From Acanthochlamys bracteata (Eukaryota; Streptophyta; Magnoliopsida; Pandanales; Velloziaceae), in NCBI GenBank assembly GCA_019914995.1, contig CM034141.1, positions 868,001 to 932,000 on the forward strand: a stretch of DNA of 64,000 nt. Direction: 5' to 3'. Made by a program: the position numbers and the translations under genes. The notes beneath the pieces are model-generated. The model ran no database searches, was not told the DNA's origin, and was given only the letters and a program-made list of their open reading frames with translations. Positions 23,267 through 35,804 of the stretch are shown piece by piece. Within the stretch, counting starts at the first letter, position 1. Every line of letters starts with the position of its first letter.

Positions 23267-26200
23267 TTAGCAGCAGCCACTCGTTGCGGCTTCAGATTGA
23301 GGTGGAGGTTTCTGCTTGAAAATGTTCTTTCTAGTGCCTGCCGAAGCGTCAGCCAGGAGACTTGGCGTATCCAAAATCTGTGGCATTCAATAGCAGATTT
23401 CATGAGCATTTGGTACTCTTGGATAAGTGTTCGCAGAAACAGACAAATGTCTACAAGTGATGAACCTGCGACCTCGTGGTGAGGTCCAAAGTTCTCTCTA
23501 CTTGCTGAGTATGTGTAACATAGATAAGAGCAAGCCACAGATATTGATACCTTCAAGACAAGCTCCTCAAAACACTGTTCAACATTTACTCGAGTCTTTG
23601 CACTGCACTCTAGGAACAGGCACCCATACTCCCTTGCAAAATCAATACCTTCTTTCTTTGTCACAACTCTTTCACTTTCCTGAAAAATAGTATTGTAATG
23701 TGTTGGAGCAATGACAGCAAGAGTATATGTCTCACAATGTACATGCAGAACTGCAGGGTTTGACAACCAGAAGACACTAACTAAAGGCATGCTAAACTGT
23801 AGTCTGTAGCAAATTCGTGTAAAACTGCTAGCTGAAGAAAGATAGAATCAGTTACATTTGATTACCTTGTCAACTTTGTTTCCAACAAGCATCTTGATGC
23901 AATCCTGATTTGTGGAGTACAGGTCTATTTCCTTAGCCCAAATATCAGAAAGGTTGGTGAAAGTGTCCCTTCTAGTGACATCATAAACTGTGGAACATTA
24001 TAAGATATAAAATAAGACCACCGAGAAATAATAGATTCCGCCAAGGCAGAAAGTTGAACTATAATCAGATTCTGTAACCATCATGCCATGAAAAAGGCTG
24101 CTTTGACTTTCATAAGTTTTGCATAGCCCTTTGTCACATGTTTTCAGTGAAGACTAAGCAATTCCTACAAATTAGCATGTCACTATCACCCCCTAGGTCT
24201 TTCCGACATGCTAGACATCTGATAAGCTTCTTTTAGATCCTACTTTATCTAAATGGATAGACACATGCAGAGCATCAAGTCATCCAGCTGAAATAAGTGA
24301 CTTGACGAAGTATTCGACAACAATTTGGCTATATCAGGCTTTCCTGACATCACCAAGTGATGTGACACTTTTGTGGTGAATTCCGAAAATGCTATACTAA
24401 CAAAAACTACGCAAATAAAGTATCACCTTGACTACCTCAAGCTAAATTTTATGGGGAGAAATACTTATCTTTTCTGGTATCTGTATCAACCTTTTCTATT
24501 ACCCTGTAATACTGTGGCCATTAGTAAAGGTCTTGACACACTACGACTTCAATGCAGACTGTTCCCTCTTAAACGGAATATGACCTAGTAGATTCTATCT
24601 TCTGCTGATTTTCCGCCTTTTGCTAGCATCCCACAAATGCACTATAGTGATTTCCATTTATGTTAAATCAGGTAATATTCTCAAGATATAACATTCAAAA
24701 CCACACTCACAATAAGACCATAAAACTTCTGAATTACTATTCACAAAAGGAGCTTAACATTATTGAAACACTATAATGCAACATCACCCACCTAAGAGAA
24801 ACTATGATATAAGAGCAGAGGACATCTAAAGAAGCAAGGAGAAAATTTTAATATAATATAGATAGCCGATAAGCAAAGCTATTAGCTAAAGACAAGCTAG
24901 TCATGTTGGGATGTTAAGCAATGACGTAATAGCTTAACATAATAAGCTATAAATGTTTCCAACAATTGAACAATACTAAATATAACTGAAACAATTGACA
25001 TCAGGCACTATAAAACTGAAAATATAAAATAGAATGCCACATTCATACCCATTATGACTCCTTGAGCACCTCGGTAATATGAACTTGTTAAGGTTCTGAA
25101 TCTCTCCTGACCAGCTGGATGAAAAATCACAGTGATAATTCATAAAACCAGCAATTCATTCAATCTCTACTAATAGGACCGTGTAATGTCATAATGACTG
25201 AACAATTTCTAACCATCTAGCAAAAGTTCCATTTATAAACCCATAACACATAAATCCACAGTTTTTCTATTCTTTCAGAAAGAGGAATTATTTTCTTCTC
25301 AATTAATTAATTCTCTGCAGACTAACAGTTTCGACAACAAGATATGTTAAGACCTGACATTTGCAAATATGCATGCTCTTTTCATATTCAATCTAAAGAG
25401 CTTGAGTTTAAGTTCAACCATCTATCTTGATTTCTACATATGAACTGAGCTAATTTCACTATTGGAAAGAGTAAGGTCCATATGTAAACATTTTGCACAT
25501 TGTACGAGTTCTTCACCATTAAGTAAATTTGACAAAGATGATATACTGTAAACAATTGACTATGAAAAAACTTTAGAATATGCAGTACAATGTATGATGT
25601 GCATTCAGCTTCATTTCTCAACAAAAGACATCCTTTCTATCCATTAATACATACAAAATCCTAACAAATTAAAACTCAAATGTATCAAAGACCTACTCTT
25701 CATTATTCAGTCAAGGCAATTCATAAACTCTTCTAATTTTGAAGAGCAGAAACTACTGAAGACGAACAAAAAAACCTTCTCTAGAAAGATTGTTCGATAA
25801 TTTCCTATAAAGAAACTTCTATATGAGCTGCATACCTGTGTCCCATATTGCAAGCTTTAGTTTTTTGCCCCCAATAGTTACCATCTTGACCTTGAAATCC
25901 ACACCTAAACAAGTTATAATATTAGTTTTACGGCCTAGTTTCAGCCAACCTATTCTAAGCAGAAATGATGTGTGCACATGGTGGCGTGCATGTGCGTGTA
26001 ACCATAAGAATGCTATCCAAAGGCCAGGAACATTACCGAACATTATAATTAAACAAAAAATCCAAGGTATCCCGTACAAACTTTAGAGTAGACAGAATGC
26101 ACACGAAAATTACAACAACATTACATCAAAGAACCAATAACTCAATTCTCCACAAAAACCACTGCTCATACAAAACCTAAAATCTACTTGAAACAACTCA

Positions 26201-26469
26201 GATTTCTTGCATTAACACACCGAGCATTACAGTGATACTTCTCTCATAAAGCGTTCAAAGTCAAATTAAAATCATAGCATGTAAATCAAATCTGCATATA
26301 TCGAAAACAATCATTAAAATCTTCACTTACCAATAGTTGGAGACAGATCTTCAAATGAATCCGAAGTAAATCTAAGAAGCAAGCTACTCTTCCCTACACC
26401 AGAATCACCGATCAGCAGCAGCTTGAACAAGTAATCAAACTCCGGCTGTGAAGATGACGATGATTCCAT
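23267..26469 (-). CDS. RABC1: Rab GTPase RABC1 (Rab18 family)
   Basis: Six exons on the minus strand, 26469-26331, 25904-25836, 25114-25049, 23987-23866, 23679-23551 and 23377-23267, give 211 residues in one frame. GTP-binding motifs are complete: P-loop [17 protein letters not shown] with switch II, NKVD and ECSAK. The Rab18-type segment [20 protein letters not shown] is present, and the tail ends SGCC for geranylgeranylation. Sequence and length agree closely with Arabidopsis RABC1 as I recall it. Rab18 proteins act on ER-lipid droplet contacts, and RABC1 has been tied to lipid droplet dynamics. A short 5'-UTR intron is plausible at 26474-26561 (GTAAGT to GCAG). All coding introns have GT-AG ends; the longest runs 23988-25048. 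Confidence 0.94.
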
Positions 26470-26561
26470 GTTCCTGCTTCAAAAATTCACACAAAATTCG
26501 AAAAAATCACAAAAATTTCCATTACAAAATGAATCGACGAGACAGATGAATCTAAACTTAC

Positions 26562-27635
26562 TTGATTTATAATAAGAAAAGGTTAGTATGGTGAACAGAT
26601 CTAGTGATTGAATTGATTTGGGATCTAAAAGCAAAGAAAGAGAAAGAATGAGATAGAACCGAATCGCGGGCGGGTGAAGGAAAGAAGACACCAGTAGCGG
26701 GGCAAGAAAAAGAAAGATGAGGTGAATCAGAGCGTTGCGAGAAGGTGGTTAGAAATCGTGGCAATTCAATTCAGTGTCCAGAGATGCCAGGGGTTGTTTT
26801 TGCTAAAACCAAATTTAAATCATCTTGCTCTTAGCAATCACTGTTTTGCGTAGTGGGGCCTCTACATTTTGTTTTGCAATAAAAAAATTTTATTTATCAA
26901 AATATAATAAAATTATTTATTATTTAAAAAATTTTATATTAAATACTTTCAAACTGACGCTCTCTTTGTTTACTAGTACTGCTATCGTGTAAACATTTTT
27001 TATTTTCTTTAATAAAAGAAAAACAAGCTCGATTGCGGATGCACCCACTTTAGTATTGTCTGAACAAAATAATCCAAGTTCAATCTTAATATGGTTCAAT
27101 GTTAAGAGTAATGTAATCAGTTTCAGGTTATGAAATCAATCGTGTTGTTTGGAAAAACTCGCAGGCGATCTCTAGATAACATAACTGGTTCTTTAGTTTA
27201 ACTATTACGATATTTCAAGATACCTTGAAATTGGAACAGATGTATTATGTAAGACAACACTTGACAGGTGCACCACAGTCAATTTCGAGAAAGAAAACAT
27301 ACAACTTGGTACTACAAAGTGCAATATTCAACTTTGGGTTTATTTTTTAATCCTTACGATTCACTTCCATATTAAAAAATAAATTTAACTCACTTTTAAT
27401 TATTAGAAAATATAATAAATTACTTACAGTTCACCTCTTTCTATTAAAAAATATACTAATTAATCTATTTTAATAATATTACTTATTATAAGTTATTTAA
27501 TAACTTACTTTTAAGAACGAACTGGTTTGAACATAAAAGAACACACCCAGATAAAAAAATAGAGATATGCAAAAGATAAATAAATGTAGCTGTTTATTGT
27601 ACACACACAAAGAGGGTACAAGTTCAATCTTGTGG
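26562..27635. other. RABC1 promoter and AT-rich gap
   Basis: The RABC1 leader and promoter occupy the low-coordinate part. AT-rich, element-like tracts follow at about 26870-26960 and 27330-27550. No gene is seen. Confidence 0.4.
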
Positions 27636-28434
27636 CTACAGAGGAACTTTTTCAATGGTTATCAGCTGCATGCTCTGATCATCACCGTGGTACTTGTTGC
27701 TCATTACATTTTCACTGATTTGGCCCAGCAAAATCAACACAGAAAACATCGCGGCAAGCAAGGTTGACATCAGCCCGCCGCAACCGATCGCTCCCCATAA
27801 ACCAATTGTATACTTGTCAACAATTATCAGTGGCCAGAACAATACCGCAATGGCAATGACACTTAAAAGAAGCTTCACAAATATGGCAGTCATCAGAGTA
27901 CCTGTCTTATCTTTATGCATCACCACAGCGACGCCTTGCTGCTGATCAATGACCGCAAGATGCCAAATAGCGGTGATGCAAATTATTCCGGTGGAGTATG
28001 TGACCAGTGTCAGCTTAATCGTCATGTACACACAAACAATCCGGTGCGTGTTGGAAAATCAAATTTATAGTAGAGATCATGGTGTTGTAGGCAATAAAGG
28101 CAAAGGCAAAACAAAAGAATCCAACTACGAACCGTCGCCAGACTTCAGGAATAACAGAGATGACCTTATGAGATGCGGTGATGAAGTTGTTGATCGAGTA
28201 GACGGAGTAGACGACATAGAGGAGTAAGAAAGTGGCGAGGAACATGAGAGCGAAGACTATAAGTAATTCCATGCCATCGCCGCCCATGAAGGACCTATCG
28301 TTGATCATGAAATCGACGGTGGCGTAAACCTCGGTCATTGAAAGGGAGATAAGGGGAAGAGGAAGGATAAGACAAAGAGTGGTATAAGAGAGAAGGATTG
28401 GCCATGAACGGAACAACTCCAGTTCTTTGTCCAT
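27636..28434 (-). pseudogene. Frameshifted copy of a multi-pass membrane protein
   Basis: The frame starting MDKELELFRSWPILLSY at 28434 is colinear with the intact paralogue at 29328-30332, sharing for example VISVIPEVWRRFVVGFF against VLSIVPKVWRRLMITFL. After about residue 133 it hits a stop at 28015, but the homology continues in another frame from about 28040 to 27636 (YSTGIICITAIWHLAVI against FAGTVYISVVWNLASVV). One base gained or lost near 28035-28045 explains the break; no splice sites are present there. The C-terminal end is shorter than in the paralogue. It is either a pseudogene of the tandem pair or a sequencing error, since nothing else is visibly broken. Function unknown. Confidence 0.7.
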
Positions 28435-28614
28435 TGGGAATTGGTAAAGCTACCTCTGCTTGCTCTCAGTGGAGTTGGAATCTGATTGATGAAGTAAGAA
28501 AGTCTTTGCTTAGAATTATATGGACATAGAACGTGCTAGCGTTGACTTGCCTTTGTTGAATTTTCTGGTGTACAGAAATTTCCTGGACATTCAAGGTGAT
28601 GCCTATTACATATG

Positions 28615-29038
28615 CGTTTGTCACGTTAAAAAAAAAAATTTCAATTTTTTAATTTATTTAAAATTTTAAAAAATATAAATAATTTATATCGTAAAATTTT
28701 ATTATTATTTATAATAACTATTTTTTTATAATAAAAAATAAAACTTTTCACAAAAATAAAATAAAACTATTCACAAAAATAGATTTTTGGGTTCAGCATG
28801 TTTTTATAAACTAAATTTCTGAAGTACGAGTTTGTAAAAAATAAATTTATAAAAAAATAAAATTTAAATATATATTTATTTTATATTAGAAGTGAATTTA
28901 AAAGTAAAATTTTTAATTTTAAATTTAGAATTTTGTTTTTATAAAAAATAAATTTAATATTTATATTTATTTTATTTTATTAAAAATATATTTAAAATAC
29001 TTTTTTATTAAAAAGTGAGCTTATAAACTTGGTAACAC
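28615..29038. mobile_element. AT-rich MITE-like tract, one or two units
   Basis: The tract begins near ATGCGTTTGTCACG and ends GGTAACACGCCC, the same end seen at 22834. An internal GGGTTCAGCATG near 28789 suggests two abutting units. The core is nearly pure A/T. It lies between the broken and intact membrane-protein paralogues. Confidence 0.5.
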
Positions 29039-29327
29039 GCCCGAATTCTAGCATTAGCAAACGCTGCTGGTTAAAAAATTCATCGCTTTAAATTCGCTTG
29101 AACAAATGCCATCTTCTAATACAAACATTCATCATACAGATTCATCAAAAGCAAAAGCTGAGTCAATCAAGAACTTACAATGATCACAACAGATTGTGCA
29201 AATGTATAATTCGTATTTCTTTTTTTCTGTATCATTCATAGAAACATTAACTCATCGATCATACACAACTACAGCTGATTACAAACAAGTACATCATAAG
29301 ATAGAGACTTCTATAGCCACACGAAAA

Positions 29328-30332
29328 TCACACATAAAACTGTTCAAGCTGAACATCTTTGCCCTTTAGAGGAACATACTCACCAAGATAAACTTCAAGA
29401 TGATCAGCCAAGCTTGATTTATCAATGCTCTCATGGTGATATGATTTGCAAACAAAGTAAAACACAGTCTGAATCACAAGCGCTAAAACTATCAATCCAG
29501 TGTGGAATCCAAGCAACAGCAATCCGTATCCGGTCCTCGACCAAACACCAAACCGATGTCTCCCTCCGTCAACAACAAGCTTCCTGAATGCAAGCTCAAC
29601 CAACACAAGCAACAAGGTCAACTTCACGAATATAATGATCGCAGTTCCAAGCTTTCCTTTGATCAAAGCTTGACTTTTCCTCATTGCTGCAATACCGCAA
29701 TCGTCTTCTAACACACTCACAACACTAGCAAGATTCCAAACCACACTAATGTAAACCGTTCCGGCGAAATAGGCCAACATCAAAATAATTACAAAGATAG
29801 CAGTAAAGACTCCCGGTTCGAAAACCAAAACGATAACCACGATAGAAAGAATTGTTGCGCTATTGTAAGCGAAGAGGATCACGAACATCCAGAGAAAGGT
29901 AATCATAAGACGGCGCCAGACTTTCGGAACAATGGAAAGGACCTTCCGGAAATTCAGATCTTTAGACGTGAATATTGACGCGACAGTGTAGACAACCGCG
30001 GAAGTCGATAAGAGAGAGAAGACCAGAAGCGCGACGAGGTAAATCGCTTTGAAGATGAAGAAAGCGGACCATTCATTAGCGAGACGATTAAGGAGGATAT
30101 GCTGACGTCGGCTGCCCTCAGAAGCGACATCGAGGGCGAATTCGTTGCGAACGATTTTGGTAAAGAGTATAGCGGAGATTGCGACGTGGGCGAAGAAGAG
30201 AAGGGAGAGAGGGAGGATTAGGGAGAGTGTGATTTGGGTGAAGAGACGCCGGAATGAGCGAAGGAGCTTGAGAGATTCGGTGTAGATTCCGAACAAACCT
30301 AAGAACTGAAGCTCTTCTGGCTCTCTATCCAT
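29328..30332 (-). CDS. Plant multi-pass membrane protein of unknown function
   Basis: A single-exon frame of 334 residues begins MDREPEELQFLGLFGIYTES at the ATG at 30332. About six hydrophobic segments are visible (for example LSLILPLSLLFFAHVAI, IYLVALLVFSLLSTSAVVY, TAIFVIILMLAYFAGTVYI and IIIFVKLTLLLVLVELA). It has a cytosolic-looking charged N-terminus and a hydrophilic tail ending QLEQFYV. It resembles an uncharacterised plant membrane-protein family whose members often occur in tandem. I do not know a function and assign none. The neighbouring broken copy at 27636-28434 shares its order of segments, so the pair arose by local duplication. There is no intron and no internal break. Confidence 0.8.
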   Translation of the reverse strand: MDREPEELQFLGLFGIYTESLKLLRSFRRLFTQITLSLILPLSLLFFAHVAISAILFTKIVRNEFALDVASEGSRRQHILLNRLANEWSAFFIFKAIYLVALLVFSLLSTSAVVYTVASIFTSKDLNFRKVLSIVPKVWRRLMITFLWMFVILFAYNSATILSIVVIVLVFEPGVFTAIFVIILMLAYFAGTVYISVVWNLASVVSVLEDDCGIAAMRKSQALIKGKLGTAIIIFVKLTLLLVLVELAFRKLVVDGGRHRFGVWSRTGYGLLLLGFHTGLIVLALVIQTVFYFVCKSYHHESIDKSSLADHLEVYLGEYVPLKGKDVQLEQFYV

Positions 30333-30496
30333 GCCGGAGATACAGGTCGGAGACGGCGGTGGAGGTGGTCGGACACGTTAGTGATGTTGGTGGCGGTAGA
30401 AAGATTTAGAATGAAGTCACAGAGAGATTGAAGCAGGAGATAAAGATATTAAATTGTCTCGACTTCGACAAAGTACATGAATTTACTGTTGGCGCA

Positions 30497-30921
30497 GGGC
30501 GTGTTTCAGTGAAACTTTTGTAAAATGAAAAATATTTTTTTTTTTTAAAAATAAATTATATTTTTTTATATTTTTTAAATTTTTAAATAAATTTTTATAT
30601 ACTTATAAAATATTATATTAAAAAATATGAAAAAAATAAAAATAAAAAAAATTGATAAATAATTTTTGAAACGGAGAACCAAATGATTCTATTTTGTTCA
30701 TCAAATTTTAAATTTTAAACAGTTTATATTATACAAAAAATTTTATTTTTATTTTTATTTATAAAATTTTAATTCTAATTTTTTTATTTATATATTTTTC
30801 AATATAATTATATTTTTTAATTTTTAAAATTTTTAAAATTTATTAAAAAATTAAATTTCATTTCTATTTTATTTTTTATTTTTTATTTTTACGAAAATCA
30901 ATTACCAGCATCAAACGCGCC
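30497..30921. mobile_element. MITE-like AT-rich element
   Basis: The left end GGGCGTGTTTCAGTG and the right end CATCAAACGCGCC are imperfect inverted repeats of each other (GGGCGTGTTT against GGCGCGTTTG). The interior is long A/T runs with no ORF, about 425 bases. It lies in the upstream region of the membrane-protein gene. Confidence 0.55.
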
Positions 30922-31612
30922 TTAGAGATTATGACTTAATCGAGTAATGTTAGTATAGTAATTAAAGAGGATGTTAGGGGTTATTGGAAATAAGATTTCT
31001 GAATGGCGCCAGAAAAATCCGCGTTGACGATCTTGCAACTTGTTCTTTTTTTCGGTAAAGCAGAAGAAGAAGCAGCACAGCTGTTTTTTTACTTTCGGAT
31101 CTTTTGCCGAAGTCAATTATAAAGTCCACCCTTATCGTGTTTGTTCCAGCGTTATTTTCTGTCCGAACATGTATTCTCCGAATTGTTCCGACATGATGAA
31201 AAAATCTCTCTACTATCCTCCAAGAAAATCAACATCAATTACGTTAATGCTTACGGATACAAAATTGATCAACTTCAAATGATAACATTAACAAATTTAA
31301 AATTTTAAACTAATAAAATGATCAATTTAATTAAGTAAACAATTGATTAGTTACATTAATTATAGACGTAGAATAATTAATTCCCTAAAAAAAAGTCCGG
31401 AATACGGCGTGATACACGGTATAGAACCTTCAATGCGCTCACCCAAACATAACGGATCACGCATTCCCCGCCACTCCCTCTTCTTTTTCCTTATCTTACT
31501 CCTCCAAAACAACTTATCCCCATCCGTTCTCTCAATTTAATCCAACGGCCCATATCAACTATTTAACAACCCTTAACCTGTTCCGAAGGTATAACTTAAC
31601 TATCCTTCCTTA
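30922..31612. other. Intergenic DNA upstream of the polygalacturonase gene
   Basis: No gene is recognised. This is likely promoter sequence shared between the two divergent genes. Confidence 0.4.
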
Positions 31613-31622
31613 TCTATATACC
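31613..31622 (+). promoter_or_regulatory. Possible TATA box of the polygalacturonase gene
   Basis: TCTATATACC lies about 195 bases upstream of the ATG at 31816. Position and sequence suit a core promoter, but the distance means a fairly long leader. Confidence 0.4.
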
Positions 31623-31815
31623 TTTGGAACAAATTAACGTTCCATCTGTTAGCACTTAGCACAATCCAATGGTCAAGATTCATTTAGAAACAGCTATTAT
31701 CAACATTTAACCTGCTTTGCGAGTACAAGATAACACGCTACACCATGAGAGAAGAATTCAGAAGTTCTTTTCTTTTTTGCTCTTTTCTTCTCTTTGAAAC
31801 TATTAACATGCATAC

Positions 31816-34800
31816 ATGGACGTGTTGGAGAAGCCATGGCTTCTCCGCCAACTATTGAAGCCATCTACAGCGATCACTATAATGATTACAATCGCGATTC
31901 TTGCTTTTGTTTCGTTGCAGCAGAACAGCGATCATTTAACTATTTCCGAATTCTCCGAAGTTGGAGAAGTTTCAAAGTTTAAGAGTTGTTCAGAAATTTA
32001 TAAGAAGCATGTTATCGATGGTAAAGAGAAAGTTGTATCGATCGAAGAGTTCGGTGGTGTTGGAGATGGGAAGACTTCGAACACGGCGGCATTCAGGAGG
32101 GCAGTGGAGAGCTTGAAGAAATTTTCTAGTATAGATGGAGGAAGGTTCACGAAGCTTATCGTACCAAAAGGGCGGTGGGTTACTGGAAGTTTTAATCTTA
32201 CGAGTAATTTCACCTTGTTCTTGGATCAAGGTGCCGTTATACTTGGTTCTCAGGTAAACATTATCATCACCATCATATATTGAAATATTTGAATTTTGAG
32301 ATCAGAAGCGGAATTGATTCTGTAACGTTTAAATTCTTTTGGGAAAAAAATGGTAAATTTTAGGTAAATCTTCCATGGTTGGTTATTCGAAGAATTTTTT
32401 TTTTTTTTTTTTTTTGTCTTAGCCATTAGTTAATTATTTTGAGCTATATGAACAGTTGCTGACATGAATTTTACAGTTTGCTGCTTGAGTTTTGCAAAAT
32501 TGTCTGAAAGAATTTCAAATCTTGGAATAAATTTTGAACCAGAGTTTAAAGTTTAAATCAATCAGTCAGTTACTTGTTATGAATTTGGTAATAGAGTTGA
32601 CTATACAATTACTTATTGCATCGACGAATTAATTACTAATCTCAACTATCTGCTTAACTTAATGATTGAAGAATTTTAAACATGTTCTTGGTTTGCATTG
32701 AGGTTTACAGGACCCAGAGGAATGGCCATTGATAGAAGCGTTGGCATCTTACGGAAGGGGAAGGGAGAGAACAGGACCACGGCACATAAGCCTCATCCAT
32801 GGCAATGGCCTTAGCAATGTGGTCATCACAGGTAAGATATACTCTGTTAAACACATCTCCAGATATGTTTGTTAAATGGTTGCTTAATTGCGTCTGTCGA
32901 TAATATATACATATATAATGATTGCTCTTCATGGAAGGTTGAATTGATTTATGAATTTATACTTTGACTTGTTAAAAATGCATATGTAGTTGTTGAAGAT
33001 TTAATTTCTATAGGTGAAGTCAGCTTTACAATAATGCTGTTTGTTATGTTTCAACACAAACAGGTTGGCTCTGCATAGAATAGGCATCAAATCTCATTCT
33101 TTTGAAGTACTTAGGTTCCTAGCTGCTTTCGATTCTTTGATGATGACTTCACCAGGAACAAGCTTCAATATTTTCTTTAAGTTAGACATGTCTATGTAAA
33201 TCATTTATGAAATCGTAATTAAATTTGTCGCTAGACTTGCACAAATTTTTGAAAAGTGTGTAATTGTAGCATAATGTGCTCATCAGCTACTGGGCTAGAT
33301 TACATAATTTCTATGTAAAGATACTAATATTGAGCTTTTCCTGAGCTCTTTCATCTCAAGGAACTTGAATGACTGAGATTCGTGTAATCAGAATATCGAG
33401 ATGTACCAGCTTTTACTATATGAGGCGTGATTTGAGGTTGAAGTTATTAAACTTTTCTTCTACTTCGCAGAATTTTTCTTCCAATTAATAGTTGTCAAGG
33501 ATTCTATATGGTGCCTCGTACCACTAGCTTCTTTGTTTATTAATGCGGAATCTCCATGGTGCGCACGTAATAAATGTGAGATGTGCTGCAATGCTGTCAC
33601 TGGTGCATAATGATACATAATCCTTTTGCAGATTAGCCTTGCTTTACCCAATGATATATCTTTTGGGATTACTAACATTGAACGATACATTATCTTGTAT
33701 TGCGTTCTTAAGGATCTCATTTGTCAGCGTAATTTCTCCTTCTAATGGATGCAGATCATAGTAGTGATAGATCTCGTACATATCATATTGAAGTTGCTAC
33801 TCTACGTTTGCTTTTAGTTACTAGTTACTTACCAGTATTTTTGTATAGAATATAGAAGCATAATTTGAATCAAATGCGGAAATTATAGGACAGAACGGAA
33901 GCATCGATGGACAGGGTCAAATGTGGTGGAAGCTATGGTGGAACAGAACACTGCAATACACAAGAGGCCATCTTATTGAGATGGTGAATTCTACTAACAT
34001 TCTCATCTCCAATGTTACTCTTCTCAACTCACCTTTCTGGACAGTTCATCCAATCTATTGCAGGTTAGTCTTATGTTCTTTTTTCTGCAACAGGAACATG
34101 TTGTTTACTTTATTTTTAACCAATTAACTAGTTAAATTCTTTTGCATTTTACCAGCAATGTAGTGGTAAAAAATGTGATGATACTGGCACCTCTTCATTC
34201 TCCGAATACTGATGGAGTTGATCCAGGTCTGTATGCTTACTCATTTCTCTTTTAGTTTCGGAAACTACAGCACAAGTAATTTTTTATACTACAACAAATT
34301 TCAGATTCATGCACAAATGTTTGTGTTGAGGACTGTTACGTAGAGAGCGGCGATGATTTAGTAGCAGTTAAAAGTGGCTGGGACCAATATGGGATCACAA
34401 TGGCCCGTCCTAGCACAAACATCACAATTAGGCGCATCTCTGGGACAACTCCAACATGCTCAGGTGTTGGAATTGGTAGCGAAATGTCTGGTGGGATTTC
34501 TAACGTTCTAATTCAGGACTTGTATATATGGAATTCGAATGCTGCAGTGAGACTCAAGACGGATAAAGGCAGAGGAGGGTACATTACAAACATCACTGTC
34601 AATAATCTTGTAATGGAGAATGTCAAGACACCTATCCGATTCACAAAGGGCGCGAACGATCATCCAGATGAAGGATGGGATCGTAATGCCCTTCCTAAAA
34701 TAAGCGGTATCTACATAAGCAATGTTACTGGAGATGTAGAGACAGCTCCAGTTCTCGAAGGGATTGAGGGAGTTGCATATGATCATGTGTGTTTCAGGAA

Positions 34801-34948
34801 CGTTAGTTTTAACGTCAAGAGCTCCAAAAAGAACTGGCATTGCCAGCAGATCGTTGGAGAAGCTTATGAAGTGTTTCCGGCGCCTTGTGAACAACTGAAG
34901 AATCACAGCTATTCGCCTTGGTGCAAAGATTTCCATGTCAGAAGTTGA
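31816..34948 (+). CDS. GH28 polygalacturonase-like protein, membrane-anchored
   Basis: Five exons, 31816-32253, 32711-32831, 33889-34063, 34156-34226 and 34305-34948, join in frame to 482 residues. A hydrophobic segment at about 18-34 suggests a signal anchor. The GH28 beta-helix follows, with VVSIEEFGGVGDGKTSNTAA, NTDGVDP (about 262-268) and SGDDLVAVKSG (Asp pair about 285-286) carrying the expected catalytic aspartates. The usual GHG motif is replaced by GVGIGSEMSGG and the usual RIK by RLKT; the SEMSGG form is common in a large plant clade. Several Asn-glycosylation sites suit a secreted or cell-surface protein. Such enzymes cut homogalacturonan in the wall, but activity of this clade is often unproven. 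All introns have GT-AG ends; intron 2 is about 1.06 kb with nothing recognisable inside. Confidence 0.9.
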
Positions 34949-35804
34949 TTCTTTTCATTGTTTGTAATTCTTTGCTTCTATTTCAACATTAGCAAAATTA
35001 GATAGCACAGAGAAAATTTTTTAGTTCTTCCTATAATTCATTACAATTATGAATGGTTTTCAAAATTTGTTGATAAATTTCTCTACTGTGAATGAAATCA
35101 ACAATGCTAATACTTACTGATTGCACAATGTTAGAGAAATCTTGTCGAATGATGAATGGTGATAGAAGCAATGTGTGAGAAGTAATTAAGAACACTTTCG
35201 GCAGGGATGCATTTATCAATGCCCAACCGATTTATCAGAAAAAAAAGTTTGCTTCTCAACATCAACAGCGACAGTTACTTAAAATAACTACCACTGATTG
35301 ATCATCAATTGTTTAGGTTTGTGTATTGAAGACGGAGAGTGTTATATTATTTCGCATAATTTATTTGTCATGCAGAGTGGATCTTTATATAAATTTGGGC
35401 AACCTAACTGTTGAATGCATGTGTTCTCAGCTAATTGCTCTGAATAAATTTGAAATACTAAAGAATTATTCGAATTTAAATAAATAGATAAACAATATGT
35501 TGAAAAATAGATTACATGAAGAACAAGAATATAATCTGCGTAAATTTCAACATCAGCAACGTTATAGATAACCTCATCCGAGAAGCACGGGCCACAATAA
35601 TCCTTGAAATGAAATACTTGCTTATAATTAACTTAAACATCAACACATTTGCTACGAACCAAAATTAATCAGGTGTATAGCAAATTAAGCTAAGTATGTA
35701 AAAGCTTATTGATTCTGATAGTAAATTACTATCTGTGTAATAATAAAATAATTAAGGTTTAAATTATATAACACAAAATTAATCTAACATTCCTAGCAAG
35801 CTAG
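34949..35804. other. Convergent 3' flanks
   Basis: This lies between the converging polygalacturonase and MYB genes. AT-rich, with no gene or clear repeat. Confidence 0.5.

Noticed and set aside
27990..28050. An intron explaining the frame change in the membrane-protein copy
   Set aside because: The two frames overlap and homology is continuous; no GT-AG pair of usable size exists.
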